In this document: positions 41,856 through 50,778 of the stretch, one piece after another
How positions within the stretch are numbered: the first letter of the stretch is position 1
Layout: each line of letters starts with the position of its first letter
NCBI RefSeq assembly: GCF_015709225.1
Contig: NZ_JADNRS010000037.1
Span: 1 to 64,000 of the forward strand
Direction: 5' to 3'
DNA: 64,000 nt
From: Acholeplasma laidlawii
GTDB taxonomy: Bacteria; Bacillota_I; Bacilli_A; Acholeplasmatales; Acholeplasmataceae
Notes under the pieces: model-generated
Told to the model about the DNA's origin: nothing
What the model saw: only the letters and a program-made list of their open reading frames with translations
Databases searched by the model: none
Position numbers and translations under genes: made by a program

Positions 41856-41884
41856 TTTATTTTGTAAAACAAATGTGTTACAAT
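41856..41884 (+). promoter_or_regulatory. Promoter and operator of the antitoxin-Fic pair
   Basis: TTTATT (41856-41861), 17-nt spacer, TACAAT (41879-41884). An inverted repeat TTGTAA (41862-41867) ... TTACAA (41878-41883) covers the spacer and the -10, a position fit for autorepression by the RHH antitoxin. Confidence 0.5.
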
Positions 41885-41899
41885 AGGGTAGGTGATAAT

Positions 41900-42223
41900 A
41901 TGAAAAAGAATGAATATATCAATGTAAGAATTGATGAAGATACAAAAACTAAGGCAGAAGAGATATTAAAAAACTTTAATTTAAGAATTTCTGATGCTAT
42001 CAATATATTTTTACGACAAGTAGTACTAGAAGAAGGTATTCCTTTTGAAGTAAAACTGCCTCAATACGAGAAAGCATATAAAGAACTAGAAAAAGCAGTA
42101 GCTTATAATGCCTTTGGTGGAGGTATACCTAGTGATTATGCAAATAATATCTTAAAACTTTATGCTAAGAACCTTATAGATCTAGATACTGCAGTCTTTG
42201 CATTAAGTAGGAAAATACAATGA
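41900..42223 (+). CDS. RelB/DinJ-type RHH antitoxin with a VbhA-like C-terminal part
   Basis: 107 residues from ATG 41900 (AGGTGAT ribosome-binding site; an ATG at 41873 lies upstream of the promoter -10 and is rejected). Residues 1-50 form a ribbon-helix-helix of the RelB/DinJ type (YINVRIDEDTKTKAEEIL, then ISDAINIFLRQVV). Residues about 63-107 resemble the small antitoxins of Fic proteins (VbhA): AVAYNAFGGGIPSDYANN followed by a helix LYAKNLIDLDTAV. The inhibitory (S/T)xxxE(G/N) motif would fall at YNAFGG, where the Ser and Glu are missing. The stop overlaps the Fic start by 4 nt. Confidence 0.75.
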   Translation: MKKNEYINVRIDEDTKTKAEEILKNFNLRISDAINIFLRQVVLEEGIPFEVKLPQYEKAYKELEKAVAYNAFGGGIPSDYANNILKLYAKNLIDLDTAVFALSRKIQ

Positions 42224-42819
42224 GTGATCCATATTTTTATAAAGGTACTAATACCCATGTAAATGTCATGGGTATAAGGGATAAAGCACTATTAAAGACT
42301 TATACAGCTAACCAATTTGGCCTTGCAATGCTAAATATCCTTAAAAATCCACCAAAAATGGAGAGTGCGTTTGATTTTTTAGAGTTGCATAAACTACTAT
42401 TTGAGAATGTTTTTCCATGGGCTGGACAAATTAGAACTGTAAATATGACAACCTCAGAATTTATCTTAGGTGATGGTTTAGTTGAATTTGCAGACTTTAG
42501 AACAATTGAAAAAGAACTTAAACAAATAGATTTAAAATACCAAGGCTATCCATGGAAATTTGTAACAAAATCAGAGTTTATTGACCATTTATGTAAGTTT
42601 ATAGTCGATCTTTGGGTGGTCCATCCACTTAGAGAAGGTAATACAAGAACTTTAATTGTGTATATGGACTTATTTGTTAGGAAATATGGCTACCAAATCG
42701 ACTTAGAAGGGTTTGGTTTAGCAAGTAATGATTTACGTAATGGATTTGTGTGGGGCGCAATCGGAGAATTCTTGAACATTAAGACGATTTTAAATAAAAT
42801 CATCGTTAAAGAGAATTAA
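42220..42819 (+). CDS. Fic/Doc family protein, variant active site
   Basis: 199 residues of the Fic fold (AMP- or other NMP-transferase acting on protein targets). The catalytic motif HxFx(D/E)GNGRxxR appears near residue 135 as HPLREGNTRTLI: the histidine, Glu, Gly-Asn and first Arg are kept, but Phe is Leu, the second Gly is Thr and the last Arg is Ile. A beta-flap-like TSEFILGDG precedes it. Overlap with the antitoxin gene shows a toxin-antitoxin-type pair. Activity may be altered; the target is unknown. Confidence 0.82.
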   Translation: MSDPYFYKGTNTHVNVMGIRDKALLKTYTANQFGLAMLNILKNPPKMESAFDFLELHKLLFENVFPWAGQIRTVNMTTSEFILGDGLVEFADFRTIEKELKQIDLKYQGYPWKFVTKSEFIDHLCKFIVDLWVVHPLREGNTRTLIVYMDLFVRKYGYQIDLEGFGLASNDLRNGFVWGAIGEFLNIKTILNKIIVKEN

Positions 42820-42895
42820 AAAAGTTCATCAAATGTTGTATAAATACCAAAATGTGTGGAAGAAATACACAATCGGTTAACAGCGTAAGTTTTTT

Positions 42896-42928
42896 AAAAG
42901 CCTTTTTCAATGTGATTAGGCTTTTTTA
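42896..42928 (+). terminator. Terminator before pdhA
   Basis: 8-bp stem AAAAGCCT/AGGCTTTT (42896-42903 with 42918-42925) and a T run, separating the Fic unit from the pdh operon. Confidence 0.75.
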
Positions 42929-42974
42929 TTATATAATCAAGGTATGATAAAAACTTTTTAATTAGGAGGAAGTT

Positions 42975-44060
42975 ATGATCGCAAAGAAATATGATGCTTC
43001 AAAAGATAAGCAATTTCAAATACTAGATCAAAACGGTAAAGTGGTAAACGAAAAGATGGAACCAAAATTACCGAAAGAGACATTGTTAAAAATGTATAAG
43101 ACTGCAGTTTTAGGTCGTAATGCTGATATTAAAGCATTACAATACCAAAGACAAGGTCGTATGTTAACCTATGCACCAAACATGGGTCAAGAAGCAGCAC
43201 AAATTGGTATGGCTGCTGCAATGGAACCACAAGACTGGAACTCACCAATGTATAGAGAGTTAAACACTTTACTATATCGTGGCGATAAACTAGAAAACGT
43301 GTTCTTATACTGGTATGGTAACGAAAGAGGTTCAATCAAACCTGAAGGCGTGAAAATCTTACCAACAAATATTATTATTGGTTCACAATCAAATATTGCT
43401 GCTGGTTTAGCAATGGCGTCAAAAATTAGAAAGACTAATGAAGTAACAGCATTCACAATCGGCGATGGTGGTACAGCGCATGGTGAATTCTATGAAGGAT
43501 TAAACTTTGCTGCATCATTTAAAGCTCCAGTTGTTGCTGTTATTCAAAACAACCAATGGGCAATTTCAACACCAGTTAGAAAAGCTTCTAACTCAGAAAC
43601 GCTTGCTCAAAAGGGTGTGGCATTCGGTATTCCTTACATCCAAGTCGATGGTAACGATATGTTAGCTATGTATGTTGCAAGTAAAGAAGCAATGGATCGT
43701 GCTAGAAAAGGTGAAGGTCCAACTTTAATTGAAGCATTTACATACCGCATGGGGCCACATACAACTTCTGATGACCCTTCAATCTATAGAACTAAAGAAG
43801 AAGAAAATGAATGGGCAAAGAAAGATCCAATTGCAAGATTTAAGACATACTTAATCAATAAAGGCTATTGGTCTGAAGAAGAAGATAAGAAATTAGAAGA
43901 AGAAGTTTTAGCAGAAATCAATGATACATTCAAGAAAGTTGAAAGTTATGGTGCAAATGTTGAATTAATCGAAATCTTCGAACATACATATGCAGAAATG
44001 ACTCCTCAATTAAAAGAACAATACGAAGAACATAAAAAGTATATGGAAGGAGTAAAGTAA
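42975..44060 (+). CDS. pdhA: Pyruvate dehydrogenase E1 component, alpha subunit
   Basis: Thiamine-diphosphate subunit of the PDH complex (pyruvate to acetyl-CoA). 361 residues. The TPP motif begins GDGGTAHGEFYEG near residue 163 and ends in QNNQWAIS; the phosphorylation-loop region YRMGPHTTSDDP is near 258. Gram-positive type: E1 is split into alpha and beta. AGGAGG precedes ATG 42975. First gene of a pdhABCD operon with a 1-nt gap to pdhB. Confidence 0.96.
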   Translation: MIAKKYDASKDKQFQILDQNGKVVNEKMEPKLPKETLLKMYKTAVLGRNADIKALQYQRQGRMLTYAPNMGQEAAQIGMAAAMEPQDWNSPMYRELNTLLYRGDKLENVFLYWYGNERGSIKPEGVKILPTNIIIGSQSNIAAGLAMASKIRKTNEVTAFTIGDGGTAHGEFYEGLNFAASFKAPVVAVIQNNQWAISTPVRKASNSETLAQKGVAFGIPYIQVDGNDMLAMYVASKEAMDRARKGEGPTLIEAFTYRMGPHTTSDDPSIYRTKEEENEWAKKDPIARFKTYLINKGYWSEEEDKKLEEEVLAEINDTFKKVESYGANVELIEIFEHTYAEMTPQLKEQYEEHKKYMEGVK

Positions 44061-44061
44061 T

Positions 44062-45045
44062 ATGGCAATCATCACACTATTAGAAGCAATTAATCAAGCA
44101 ATTGACCAAGCAATGGAAAAAGATGAGTCTATCGTTGTATTTGGTGAAGACGCTGGTTTTGAAGGTGGGGTATTCCGTGTCACAGCTGGCCTTCAAAAGA
44201 AATATGGTGAAACAAGAGTATTTGACACTCCAATTGCTGAATCTGCAATCGTAGGTTCTGCAGTAGGTATGGCAATTAACGGTCTTAAACCAATCGCTGA
44301 AATTCAATTTGACGGGTTTGTTTTCCCAGGTTATACAGATTTAGTTACACACGCTGCACGTATGCGTAACAGAAGCCGTGGACAATTTACTGTTCCAATG
44401 GTATTACGTTTACCACACGGTGGTGGTATCCGTGCATTAGAACACCACTCAGAGGCATTAGAAGTTTTATTTGGTTCAATTCCAGGTTTAAAAGTAGTAA
44501 CACCTTCTACACCGTATGATGCAAAAGGTTTACTATTAGCTGCAATCAATGATCCAGATCCAGTAGTTTTCTTAGAACCTAAGAGAATATATAGAGCTGG
44601 TAAACAAGAAGTTCCTGCAGAAATGTATGAAATTCCAATTGGTAAAGCTAAAGTTGCTAAACAAGGTACAGATATGACTGTTGTTGCATGGGGTTCTATC
44701 GTACGTGAAGTTGAAAAAGCTGTTAAGTTAGTTGAAGCAGAAGGTATTTCTGTTGAAATTATCGACTTAAGAACTATTTCTCCAATTGATGAAGAAACTA
44801 TTTTAAACTCTGTTAAGAAAACAGGTAAATTCATGGTTGTTACAGAAGCTGTTAAATCTTATGGTCCAGCTGCAGAACTTATTACAATGGTTAATGAAAA
44901 AGCATTCTTCCATTTAGAAGCTGCTCCAGTACGTTTTACAGGATTTGATATTACAGTACCTTTAGCTAGAGGCGAACATTATCACTTCCCACAACCTGAA
45001 AAGATTGCTGCCTACATTAGAAAATTAGCTAAAGCAAGACCATAA
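44062..45045 (+). CDS. pdhB: Pyruvate dehydrogenase E1 component, beta subunit
   Basis: 327 residues, partner of PdhA in the alpha2beta2 E1. Typical segments: GEDAGFEGGVFRVT near residue 25, the TPP-contacting PIAESAIVG near 60, the LPHGGG loop near 115 and the C-terminal PLARGEHYHFP. Starts 1 nt after the pdhA stop with GGAGTAAAG as ribosome-binding site inside pdhA. Confidence 0.96.
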   Translation: MAIITLLEAINQAIDQAMEKDESIVVFGEDAGFEGGVFRVTAGLQKKYGETRVFDTPIAESAIVGSAVGMAINGLKPIAEIQFDGFVFPGYTDLVTHAARMRNRSRGQFTVPMVLRLPHGGGIRALEHHSEALEVLFGSIPGLKVVTPSTPYDAKGLLLAAINDPDPVVFLEPKRIYRAGKQEVPAEMYEIPIGKAKVAKQGTDMTVVAWGSIVREVEKAVKLVEAEGISVEIIDLRTISPIDEETILNSVKKTGKFMVVTEAVKSYGPAAELITMVNEKAFFHLEAAPVRFTGFDITVPLARGEHYHFPQPEKIAAYIRKLAKARP

Positions 45046-45058
45046 GGAGGTACGACAT

Positions 45059-46675
45059 ATGTATGAATTTAAATTTGCCGACATCGGCGAAGGTATCCAT
45101 GAAGGTACCGTCTTACAATGGAATTTTAAAGTTGGAGATAAAGTAAAAGAAGGCGAAACGTTAGTAATTGTTGAAACAGACAAAGTGAACGCTGAATTAC
45201 CATCTCCAGTTGATGGAACAATCGTTTCATTAGGTGCTAAAGAAGGTGAAGAAATTCACGTTGGGCAAGTTATTGTTACAATCGATGACGGCTCAGGTAC
45301 ACCTGCTGCTGCTCCAGCGCCTGCTCAAGCATCAGCTCCAACTCCAGCACCAGCTGCAGCACCTCAAGCTGCAAGTGCAGATATCTATGATTTTAAATTT
45401 GCTGACATCGGAGAAGGTATCCATGAAGGAACAATTCTACAATGGAACTTCAAAGTTGGTGATAAAGTAAAAGAAGGCGAAACATTAGTTGTTGTTGAAA
45501 CAGATAAAGTTAACGCTGAATTACCATCACCAGTAGATGGAACAATTCTTAAATTAGGTAAAGCTGAAGGTGAAGTGATTCACGTAGGCGAAACAGTTGT
45601 ATTAATTGGAGAAAAGGGTGCTACATTAGCACAAACTGCTCCAGCCGAAGCTCCAGTATCTGAACCTAAAAAGGGTGCAGGTGTTGTTGGTGAAATTGAA
45701 GTATCTGATGATATCATTGGTGGTTCTGAAGAAGTTCATGTAGTTGCAACTACTGGTAAAGTATTAGCATCTCCAGTTGCTCGTAAATTAGCAAGTGATT
45801 TAGGTGTTGATATTGCAACTATTAAAGGTAGTGGTGAACAAGGTAGAGTTATGAAAGATGATGTTCAAAACTCTAAAGCACCAGCTAACGCTCAAGCACC
45901 AGTTCAACAAGCACAAGCTCCAGCACAAGCATCTACTTCAGTTGCTCCAAGTTTTGCTGCTCAAGGTAAACCACAAGGTGATGTTGAAGTTGTTAAGATC
46001 ACACGTTTACGTAAAGCAGTATCTAATGCAATGACACGTTCTAAATCTATTATTCCTGAAACAGTATTAATGGATGAAATTAATGTAGATGCATTAGTTA
46101 ACTTTAGAAATGAAGCTAAAGGTTTAGCTGAATCTAAGGGTATTAAATTAACTTACATGTCATTTATTGCTAAAGCAGTATTAATTGCATTAAAAGAATT
46201 CCCAATGTTCAATGCATCATTTAACCATGATACAGATGAAGTGTATATTAAAAAATTCATTAACCTAGGTATGGCTGTTGATACACCAGACGGTTTAATT
46301 GTTCCAAACATCAAGAATGCAGATAGATTAAGTGTATTTGAACTTGCTACGCAAATTCGTACACTTGCTGATGATACAATTGCAAGAAAGATTTCAATGG
46401 ATCAACAAACTGGTGGAACATTTACAATCACTAACTTTGGTTCAGCAGGTATTGCATTTGGAACACCTGTAATTAACTACCCAGAATTAGCAATCTTAGG
46501 TATTGGTAAGATTGATAGAAAACCTTGGGTTGTAGGCAATGAAATTAAGATTGCACATACATTACCATTATCATTAGCTGTTGATCATAGAATCATTGAT
46601 GGTGCAGACGGTGGTAGATTCTTAATGAGAGTAAAAGAGTTATTAACGAACCCTACATTATTGTTATTAAGCTAA
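45059..46675 (+). CDS. pdhC: Dihydrolipoyl acetyltransferase E2 with two lipoyl domains
   Basis: 538 residues. Two almost identical lipoyl domains (about 1-76 and 106-181), each with the lipoylation lysine in ETDKVNAELPSP, are joined by Ala/Pro-rich linkers. A peripheral subunit-binding domain (about 235-272; ASPVARKLASDLGV) binds E1/E3. The catalytic domain (about 305-538) ends with the active-site DHRIIDGADGG. The near-identity of the two lipoyl domains at DNA level points to a recent internal duplication. AGGAGG precedes ATG 45059. Confidence 0.95.
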   Translation: MYEFKFADIGEGIHEGTVLQWNFKVGDKVKEGETLVIVETDKVNAELPSPVDGTIVSLGAKEGEEIHVGQVIVTIDDGSGTPAAAPAPAQASAPTPAPAAAPQAASADIYDFKFADIGEGIHEGTILQWNFKVGDKVKEGETLVVVETDKVNAELPSPVDGTILKLGKAEGEVIHVGETVVLIGEKGATLAQTAPAEAPVSEPKKGAGVVGEIEVSDDIIGGSEEVHVVATTGKVLASPVARKLASDLGVDIATIKGSGEQGRVMKDDVQNSKAPANAQAPVQQAQAPAQASTSVAPSFAAQGKPQGDVEVVKITRLRKAVSNAMTRSKSIIPETVLMDEINVDALVNFRNEAKGLAESKGIKLTYMSFIAKAVLIALKEFPMFNASFNHDTDEVYIKKFINLGMAVDTPDGLIVPNIKNADRLSVFELATQIRTLADDTIARKISMDQQTGGTFTITNFGSAGIAFGTPVINYPELAILGIGKIDRKPWVVGNEIKIAHTLPLSLAVDHRIIDGADGGRFLMRVKELLTNPTLLLLS

Positions 46676-46690
46676 GAAAGGAACTCCAAA

Positions 46691-48067
46691 ATGTCAAAAG
46701 AATATGAAATAATAATTGTTGGTGGAGGTCCCGGCGGTTACGTAGCTGCGATTAAAGCTGCACAATATGGTGCAAAAGTCGCACTTGTAGAAAAAGAGGT
46801 TGTTGGTGGTATTTGTTTAAACCACGGTTGTATTCCAACTAAAACATTCTTAAAATCTGCTAAAGTATTTAACACAGTTAAAAAATCAATGGACTATGGT
46901 GTATCTACATCAGGTGAAGTTGGTTTTGACTGGTCAAAAATTGTATCTAGAAAAGATGGCGTTGTTAAGCAATTAACTAATGGTGTCGCATTCTTATTAA
47001 AGAAAAATGGTGTAGACGTTTATAACGGATTTGGTGATATTAGATCAGCAAATGAAGTTGTCGTAAACGGCGAATCACTAAAAACTAAAAATGTTATTAT
47101 CGCAACCGGTTCATCTGCTGTAGTGCCACCAATTCCTGGTGTTAAAGAAGCGTATGAAAAAGGTATTGTTGTAACAAGCCGTGAATTATTAAATGTTAAG
47201 AACTATCCAAAATCCATCGTTATCGTAGGTGGTGGTGTTATTGGTGTTGAGTTTGCAACAGTATTTAATTCATTTGGTTCTAAAGTAACTATCATTGAAA
47301 TGATGGATGGTATCTTACCAACTATGGATGATGATATCCGTACAGCATATACTAAAACACTAAAACGTGACGGTATCGAAATTCTAACTAAAGCAGAAGT
47401 TAAAAAGGTTGATGACCATAAAGTAACTTATAGATTAGATGGTAAAGAAACTACTATTGAAGGTGACTTAATTTTAATGTCAGTTGGTACACGTGCAAAT
47501 TCTAAAGGCTTAGAGCATTTAGGATTAGAAATGGACCGCGCAAACATTAAAACAAATGAATACCTACAAACCAATGTTCCTGGTGTTTACGCTATTGGAG
47601 ACGTTAACGGTAAATTCATGTTAGCACACGTTGCAGAACATGAAGGTATCACAGCTGTTCAACATATCCTAAAAATAGGTCACGCTAAGATGAACTATGA
47701 TCAAATCCCTTCAGCAATTTATGGTTTCCCAGAAATTGCAGCGATTGGCTTAACTGAAAGAGAAGCTAAAGCGAGAGGATTAGATTATAAAGTATCTAAA
47801 GTACCTATTGCTGCAATTGGTAAAGCTGTAGCAGATGGTGAAAAAGAAGGTTTTGTTAAATTAATCGTGGATAAAAAATACTTAGAAGTTCTTGGTGCAC
47901 ATATTTATGCATATAATGCTACAGAATTAATTTCTGAATATGCTGTTGCTATGACATCTGAGGCTACTGCACATGAAATCGCTCATGCAGTTCACCCACA
48001 CCCAACACTTTCTGAATTAACTAAAGAAGCTGCACACGGTGCAATTGATAAAGCAATCCATATTTAA
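46691..48067 (+). CDS. pdhD: Dihydrolipoyl dehydrogenase E3
   Basis: 458 residues, FAD/NAD flavoenzyme that reoxidises dihydrolipoamide. FAD motif GGGPGGYVAA at the N terminus, redox disulfide in GGICLNHGCIPTK near residue 38, NAD motif GGGVIGVEFA near 175, C-terminal His-Glu pair in HAVHPHPTLSE near 443. Unlike some mycoplasmal E3 enzymes it has no N-terminal lipoyl domain; the extra lipoyl copy is in E2 instead. AAAGGA precedes ATG 46691. Last gene of the operon. Confidence 0.96.
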   Translation: MSKEYEIIIVGGGPGGYVAAIKAAQYGAKVALVEKEVVGGICLNHGCIPTKTFLKSAKVFNTVKKSMDYGVSTSGEVGFDWSKIVSRKDGVVKQLTNGVAFLLKKNGVDVYNGFGDIRSANEVVVNGESLKTKNVIIATGSSAVVPPIPGVKEAYEKGIVVTSRELLNVKNYPKSIVIVGGGVIGVEFATVFNSFGSKVTIIEMMDGILPTMDDDIRTAYTKTLKRDGIEILTKAEVKKVDDHKVTYRLDGKETTIEGDLILMSVGTRANSKGLEHLGLEMDRANIKTNEYLQTNVPGVYAIGDVNGKFMLAHVAEHEGITAVQHILKIGHAKMNYDQIPSAIYGFPEIAAIGLTEREAKARGLDYKVSKVPIAAIGKAVADGEKEGFVKLIVDKKYLEVLGAHIYAYNATELISEYAVAMTSEATAHEIAHAVHPHPTLSELTKEAAHGAIDKAIHI

Positions 48068-48087
48068 TACTTAATATAATTTATAAA

Positions 48088-48140
48088 ATAAAAACTTGGT
48101 GTATCCCTCATATTGTGGGGAAATCACCAAGTTTTATTTT
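48088..48140 (+). terminator. Terminator of the pdh operon
   Basis: A long 14-bp stem (48088-48101 with 48125-48138) with a smaller inner pairing and a T-rich tail. Confidence 0.85.
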
Positions 48141-48214
48141 TATGTTGGTATTTATATATTTTTTAGTATAATAGAATGTTAACAAAAAATAAAATACTAT
48201 TTAAAGGAAGAACT

Positions 48215-48853
48215 ATGAAATTATTTAAAAAAATTATGACGCATGTTGTTGGTTTCTCAATTATGACGTTTGCTGTATCACTTATTGTAAAAACCGAACA
48301 AGGTGCATTCCCTTATGATGCAATTAGCTACTATTTATCTGAATTAATTCCAAACGATTTCTTTACAATCGGTATGTCATCGATTCTATTTGGTCTTGTA
48401 TGGGTTTTAATAAACTTTGCAATTATTAGAAAGCCTTATGTATTCTGGTCATTAATTATTGTATTTGGATTTGGATCATTAATGGATTTATGGTTTAAAT
48501 ATGTATTAATACACTATAGTGCAGCCGGCCATGATATGTGGTTTAATGCAGGTATGGCGTTTGTAGGATTAATCTTATTAGGATTTAGTTTATCCATTAT
48601 TATTACAAACAAAACAATGCCACTTGCACCATCAGAAGTATTTTTAGTTCACTTGAAGAACTTCATTAAAAAGACATGGGTTGCAAAAGTTGCAATTGAA
48701 GCAGTCATGATTACAATTGCTGTTACATTAGCATTTATTGCAAATGACTTTATTCAAATCGGCTGGTTTACATTAGTATCAGCATTCTTATTAGGACCAA
48801 TTATTGGTCAATTTGAAAAAGTGGTAGTACCTTTATTAGGCGATTTATCATAA
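48215..48853 (+). CDS. YczE/YitT-like multi-pass membrane protein
   Basis: 212 residues from ATG 48215 (AAAGGAAG ribosome-binding site; an upstream ATG at 48176 lacks one). About five membrane segments. The N-terminal IVKTEQGAFPYDAISYYL fits the YczE family pattern in which a 'lGxxPwDvl' segment follows the first helix. Function of the family is unclear. It sits between pdh and lplA without evident linkage. Confidence 0.7.
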   Translation: MKLFKKIMTHVVGFSIMTFAVSLIVKTEQGAFPYDAISYYLSELIPNDFFTIGMSSILFGLVWVLINFAIIRKPYVFWSLIIVFGFGSLMDLWFKYVLIHYSAAGHDMWFNAGMAFVGLILLGFSLSIIITNKTMPLAPSEVFLVHLKNFIKKTWVAKVAIEAVMITIAVTLAFIANDFIQIGWFTLVSAFLLGPIIGQFEKVVVPLLGDLS

Positions 48854-48857
48854 TAAC

Positions 48858-49775
48858 TTACTCAAAAAGCATCTGATATACTTCAGGTGCTTTTTTCTTT
48901 AAGAAACTTAAGTCGGTTGGGAAAAGTCTTTCCCCAACTAAACTAGATGATAAAGAAAGTGCAACCGTATCATTATGCATAATAATACAGTCCTCAACAT
49001 GACCAAAACTCACAGTCAATTTAATACTGTAGTCCCCCAAAGACTTAACAATTGTGGATTTTGGAGATTGTCCGTAATTCCAGTTAAATGATAAATAGCG
49101 TTCTTCTTTAAGCATTTCAATTTTCTTTATATCTTTTGAAGATAATTCTAACACTTCACTTTCACCACTTATTTCTTTTAATAAATAAGATTTCATTTCC
49201 TCTATAGAAAGTGTTGTATAATCTTTTAAATTGGTGACTAAAGAACGATTGGACTTCACACCAATACTATCGATTGCATCATGCTTAGGTTTAATTACAC
49301 TATTTAGTGTATCTAAATTAGAATTAAAAAGGAGTGTGCCGTGATGCAGTAGTTTATCTTTAAAGACGAACTGAGAATTTCCACTGACCTTTAGTCCATT
49401 AATTTTTAAGTCTGACTTTTCAATGAATTCAACAGGAATACCTAACTTATTTAGGGCTTTTGTAATCTTTTCTGTCATCAACTTATAATTATTGATTGTG
49501 CTTTTAGCACTTGTCATAAAACTAAAATTGATATTACCTAGATCATGATAGACTGTACCACCACCAGAGTTTCTGCGTATTAGGGGTATATGGTTTTTAA
49601 CAATATAGTCTAAATAGACTTCTTCAAATACATTTTGATTTCTTCCAAGTACGATAGATGGTGCGTTTTGCCACAACAAAAAAATATCCTCATCTTTATG
49701 GATGTGTTTAAATATATATTCTTCCCAAGCCAAATTAAAGTAAGGGTCTTGACTGATTGCATGTATTGTTCTCAT
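48858..49775 (-). CDS. lplA: Lipoate-protein ligase A
   Basis: Attaches lipoate to lipoyl domains, here most likely those of PdhC, whose genes lie next door in opposite orientation. 305 residues from the ATG at 49775, which has GAGGT upstream on the minus strand; longer frames run back into the divergent kinase gene. Motifs: the N-terminal NLAWEEYIF, RRNSGGGTVYHDLGN with the lipoyl-AMP site near residue 67, GLKVSGNSQFV and a lysine-bearing HHGTLLF segment, plus a C-terminal accessory domain. Confidence 0.92.
   Translation of the reverse strand: MRTIHAISQDPYFNLAWEEYIFKHIHKDEDIFLLWQNAPSIVLGRNQNVFEEVYLDYIVKNHIPLIRRNSGGGTVYHDLGNINFSFMTSAKSTINNYKLMTEKITKALNKLGIPVEFIEKSDLKINGLKVSGNSQFVFKDKLLHHGTLLFNSNLDTLNSVIKPKHDAIDSIGVKSNRSLVTNLKDYTTLSIEEMKSYLLKEISGESEVLELSSKDIKKIEMLKEERYLSFNWNYGQSPKSTIVKSLGDYSIKLTVSFGHVEDCIIMHNDTVALSLSSSLVGERLFPTDLSFLKKKAPEVYQMLFE
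48864..48896. terminator. Bidirectional terminator inside the 3' end of lplA
   Basis: A 13-bp stem (48864-48876 with 48883-48895, one G-U), 6-nt loop and T runs both ways. It ends the YczE-like gene and overlaps the last 13 codons of the opposite lplA gene. Confidence 0.8.
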
Positions 49776-49851
49776 TTTTTTACCTCGTTTAATTAATCTT
49801 ATCATAATAATATTATATAATGGAACTATAAGGTCCTCAGGGGAAATGATT

Positions 49852-50760
49852 ATGAACATATTGCTAATATACAACGTATCTTCAGGTAATGGAAAGTTTA
49901 TGCAAAGTTTTGGTAAAATCAAAACATTTTTTAAATTAAACAACTTTAATTATGATATATATGATGTTAGGGTAACGGATAAAGTAGCACATGACATTGA
50001 AAGACTAGCGTCAAATTATGATGTACTCACCATCGCTGGTGGCGATGGTACAATTCATTCAGTCATTAATGGTCTTATGAGTATAGAAAAACATAAGCGA
50101 CCAAAACTTTTAGTTTTACCATTTGGTACAACCAACGACTATGCGACGATGCTAGGCTTAGGTAAAGACTTAGATTTTAATTTAGCACTTTTAAAAACTA
50201 ATCATTATAGATATAGTGACGTATATTGCTTAAACAATGAATACTTTGTGTATGCTGCAGCAGCAGGTAAGTTTTCTAATGTAAGTTATGACATTGATAG
50301 AGTCAGGTTAAAAAAGCTAGGTTCTATTGGTTACTTGATGAATGCTAAAAGGGATTTATTAAATAAGTATCATATGGATCTATGTCTAGAGACTAGTAAC
50401 TTAAAAATTAATAGAAAAGCCTTTCTTATATTAATCGCGTCTGGTTCTAGAGTAGGGGGATTTAATATTAGTAAATTTACAAAAGATACGAAGTTTAATG
50501 ATGGTAAAGTAAATATTCGTATCTTTACAAGAAACCATGTATTTTCATGGATGAAAATCATTTGGTTTTATTTGTTTAAAGGAAGATATTTCCACAATGA
50601 TATACATATCACCACAGATTATGCAAAAATCACTTTACCAGGAAAATATATTTGGAATGTAGATGGTGAAGCGGGTCCAACGGGTGAAATTATAGTTAAG
50701 ACATTAAAAGAAGAAATAGAAGTTTATGTACATCCAAAGAAAATAAATAAATTGTTTTAG
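49852..50760 (+). CDS. Diacylglycerol kinase family lipid kinase (DgkB/YegS type)
   Basis: 302 residues. ATP-dependent kinase that phosphorylates diacylglycerol or a related lipid. The phosphate-binding GGDGTIHSVING is near residue 62 and PFGTTNDYATML near 92, then a beta-sandwich ending in VDGEAG. I chose ATG 49852, with AGGGGAAATG upstream. In a bacterium with many lipoproteins made by Lgt, which leaves other lipid products to recycle, such a kinase is expected; the exact substrate is not shown. Confidence 0.88.
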   Translation: MNILLIYNVSSGNGKFMQSFGKIKTFFKLNNFNYDIYDVRVTDKVAHDIERLASNYDVLTIAGGDGTIHSVINGLMSIEKHKRPKLLVLPFGTTNDYATMLGLGKDLDFNLALLKTNHYRYSDVYCLNNEYFVYAAAAGKFSNVSYDIDRVRLKKLGSIGYLMNAKRDLLNKYHMDLCLETSNLKINRKAFLILIASGSRVGGFNISKFTKDTKFNDGKVNIRIFTRNHVFSWMKIIWFYLFKGRYFHNDIHITTDYAKITLPGKYIWNVDGEAGPTGEIIVKTLKEEIEVYVHPKKINKLF

Positions 50761-50778
50761 AAAAGGGAAAAGGAATAC

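Noticed and set aside
41850-41900. Start of the antitoxin at ATG 41873
   Set aside because: It lies upstream of the -10 (41879-41884) and has no ribosome-binding site; ATG 41900 has AGGTGAT.
45059-45620. Assembly error as source of the doubled lipoyl domain
   Set aside because: The two copies differ at many synonymous positions and are joined by an Ala/Pro linker, so this is a true duplication.
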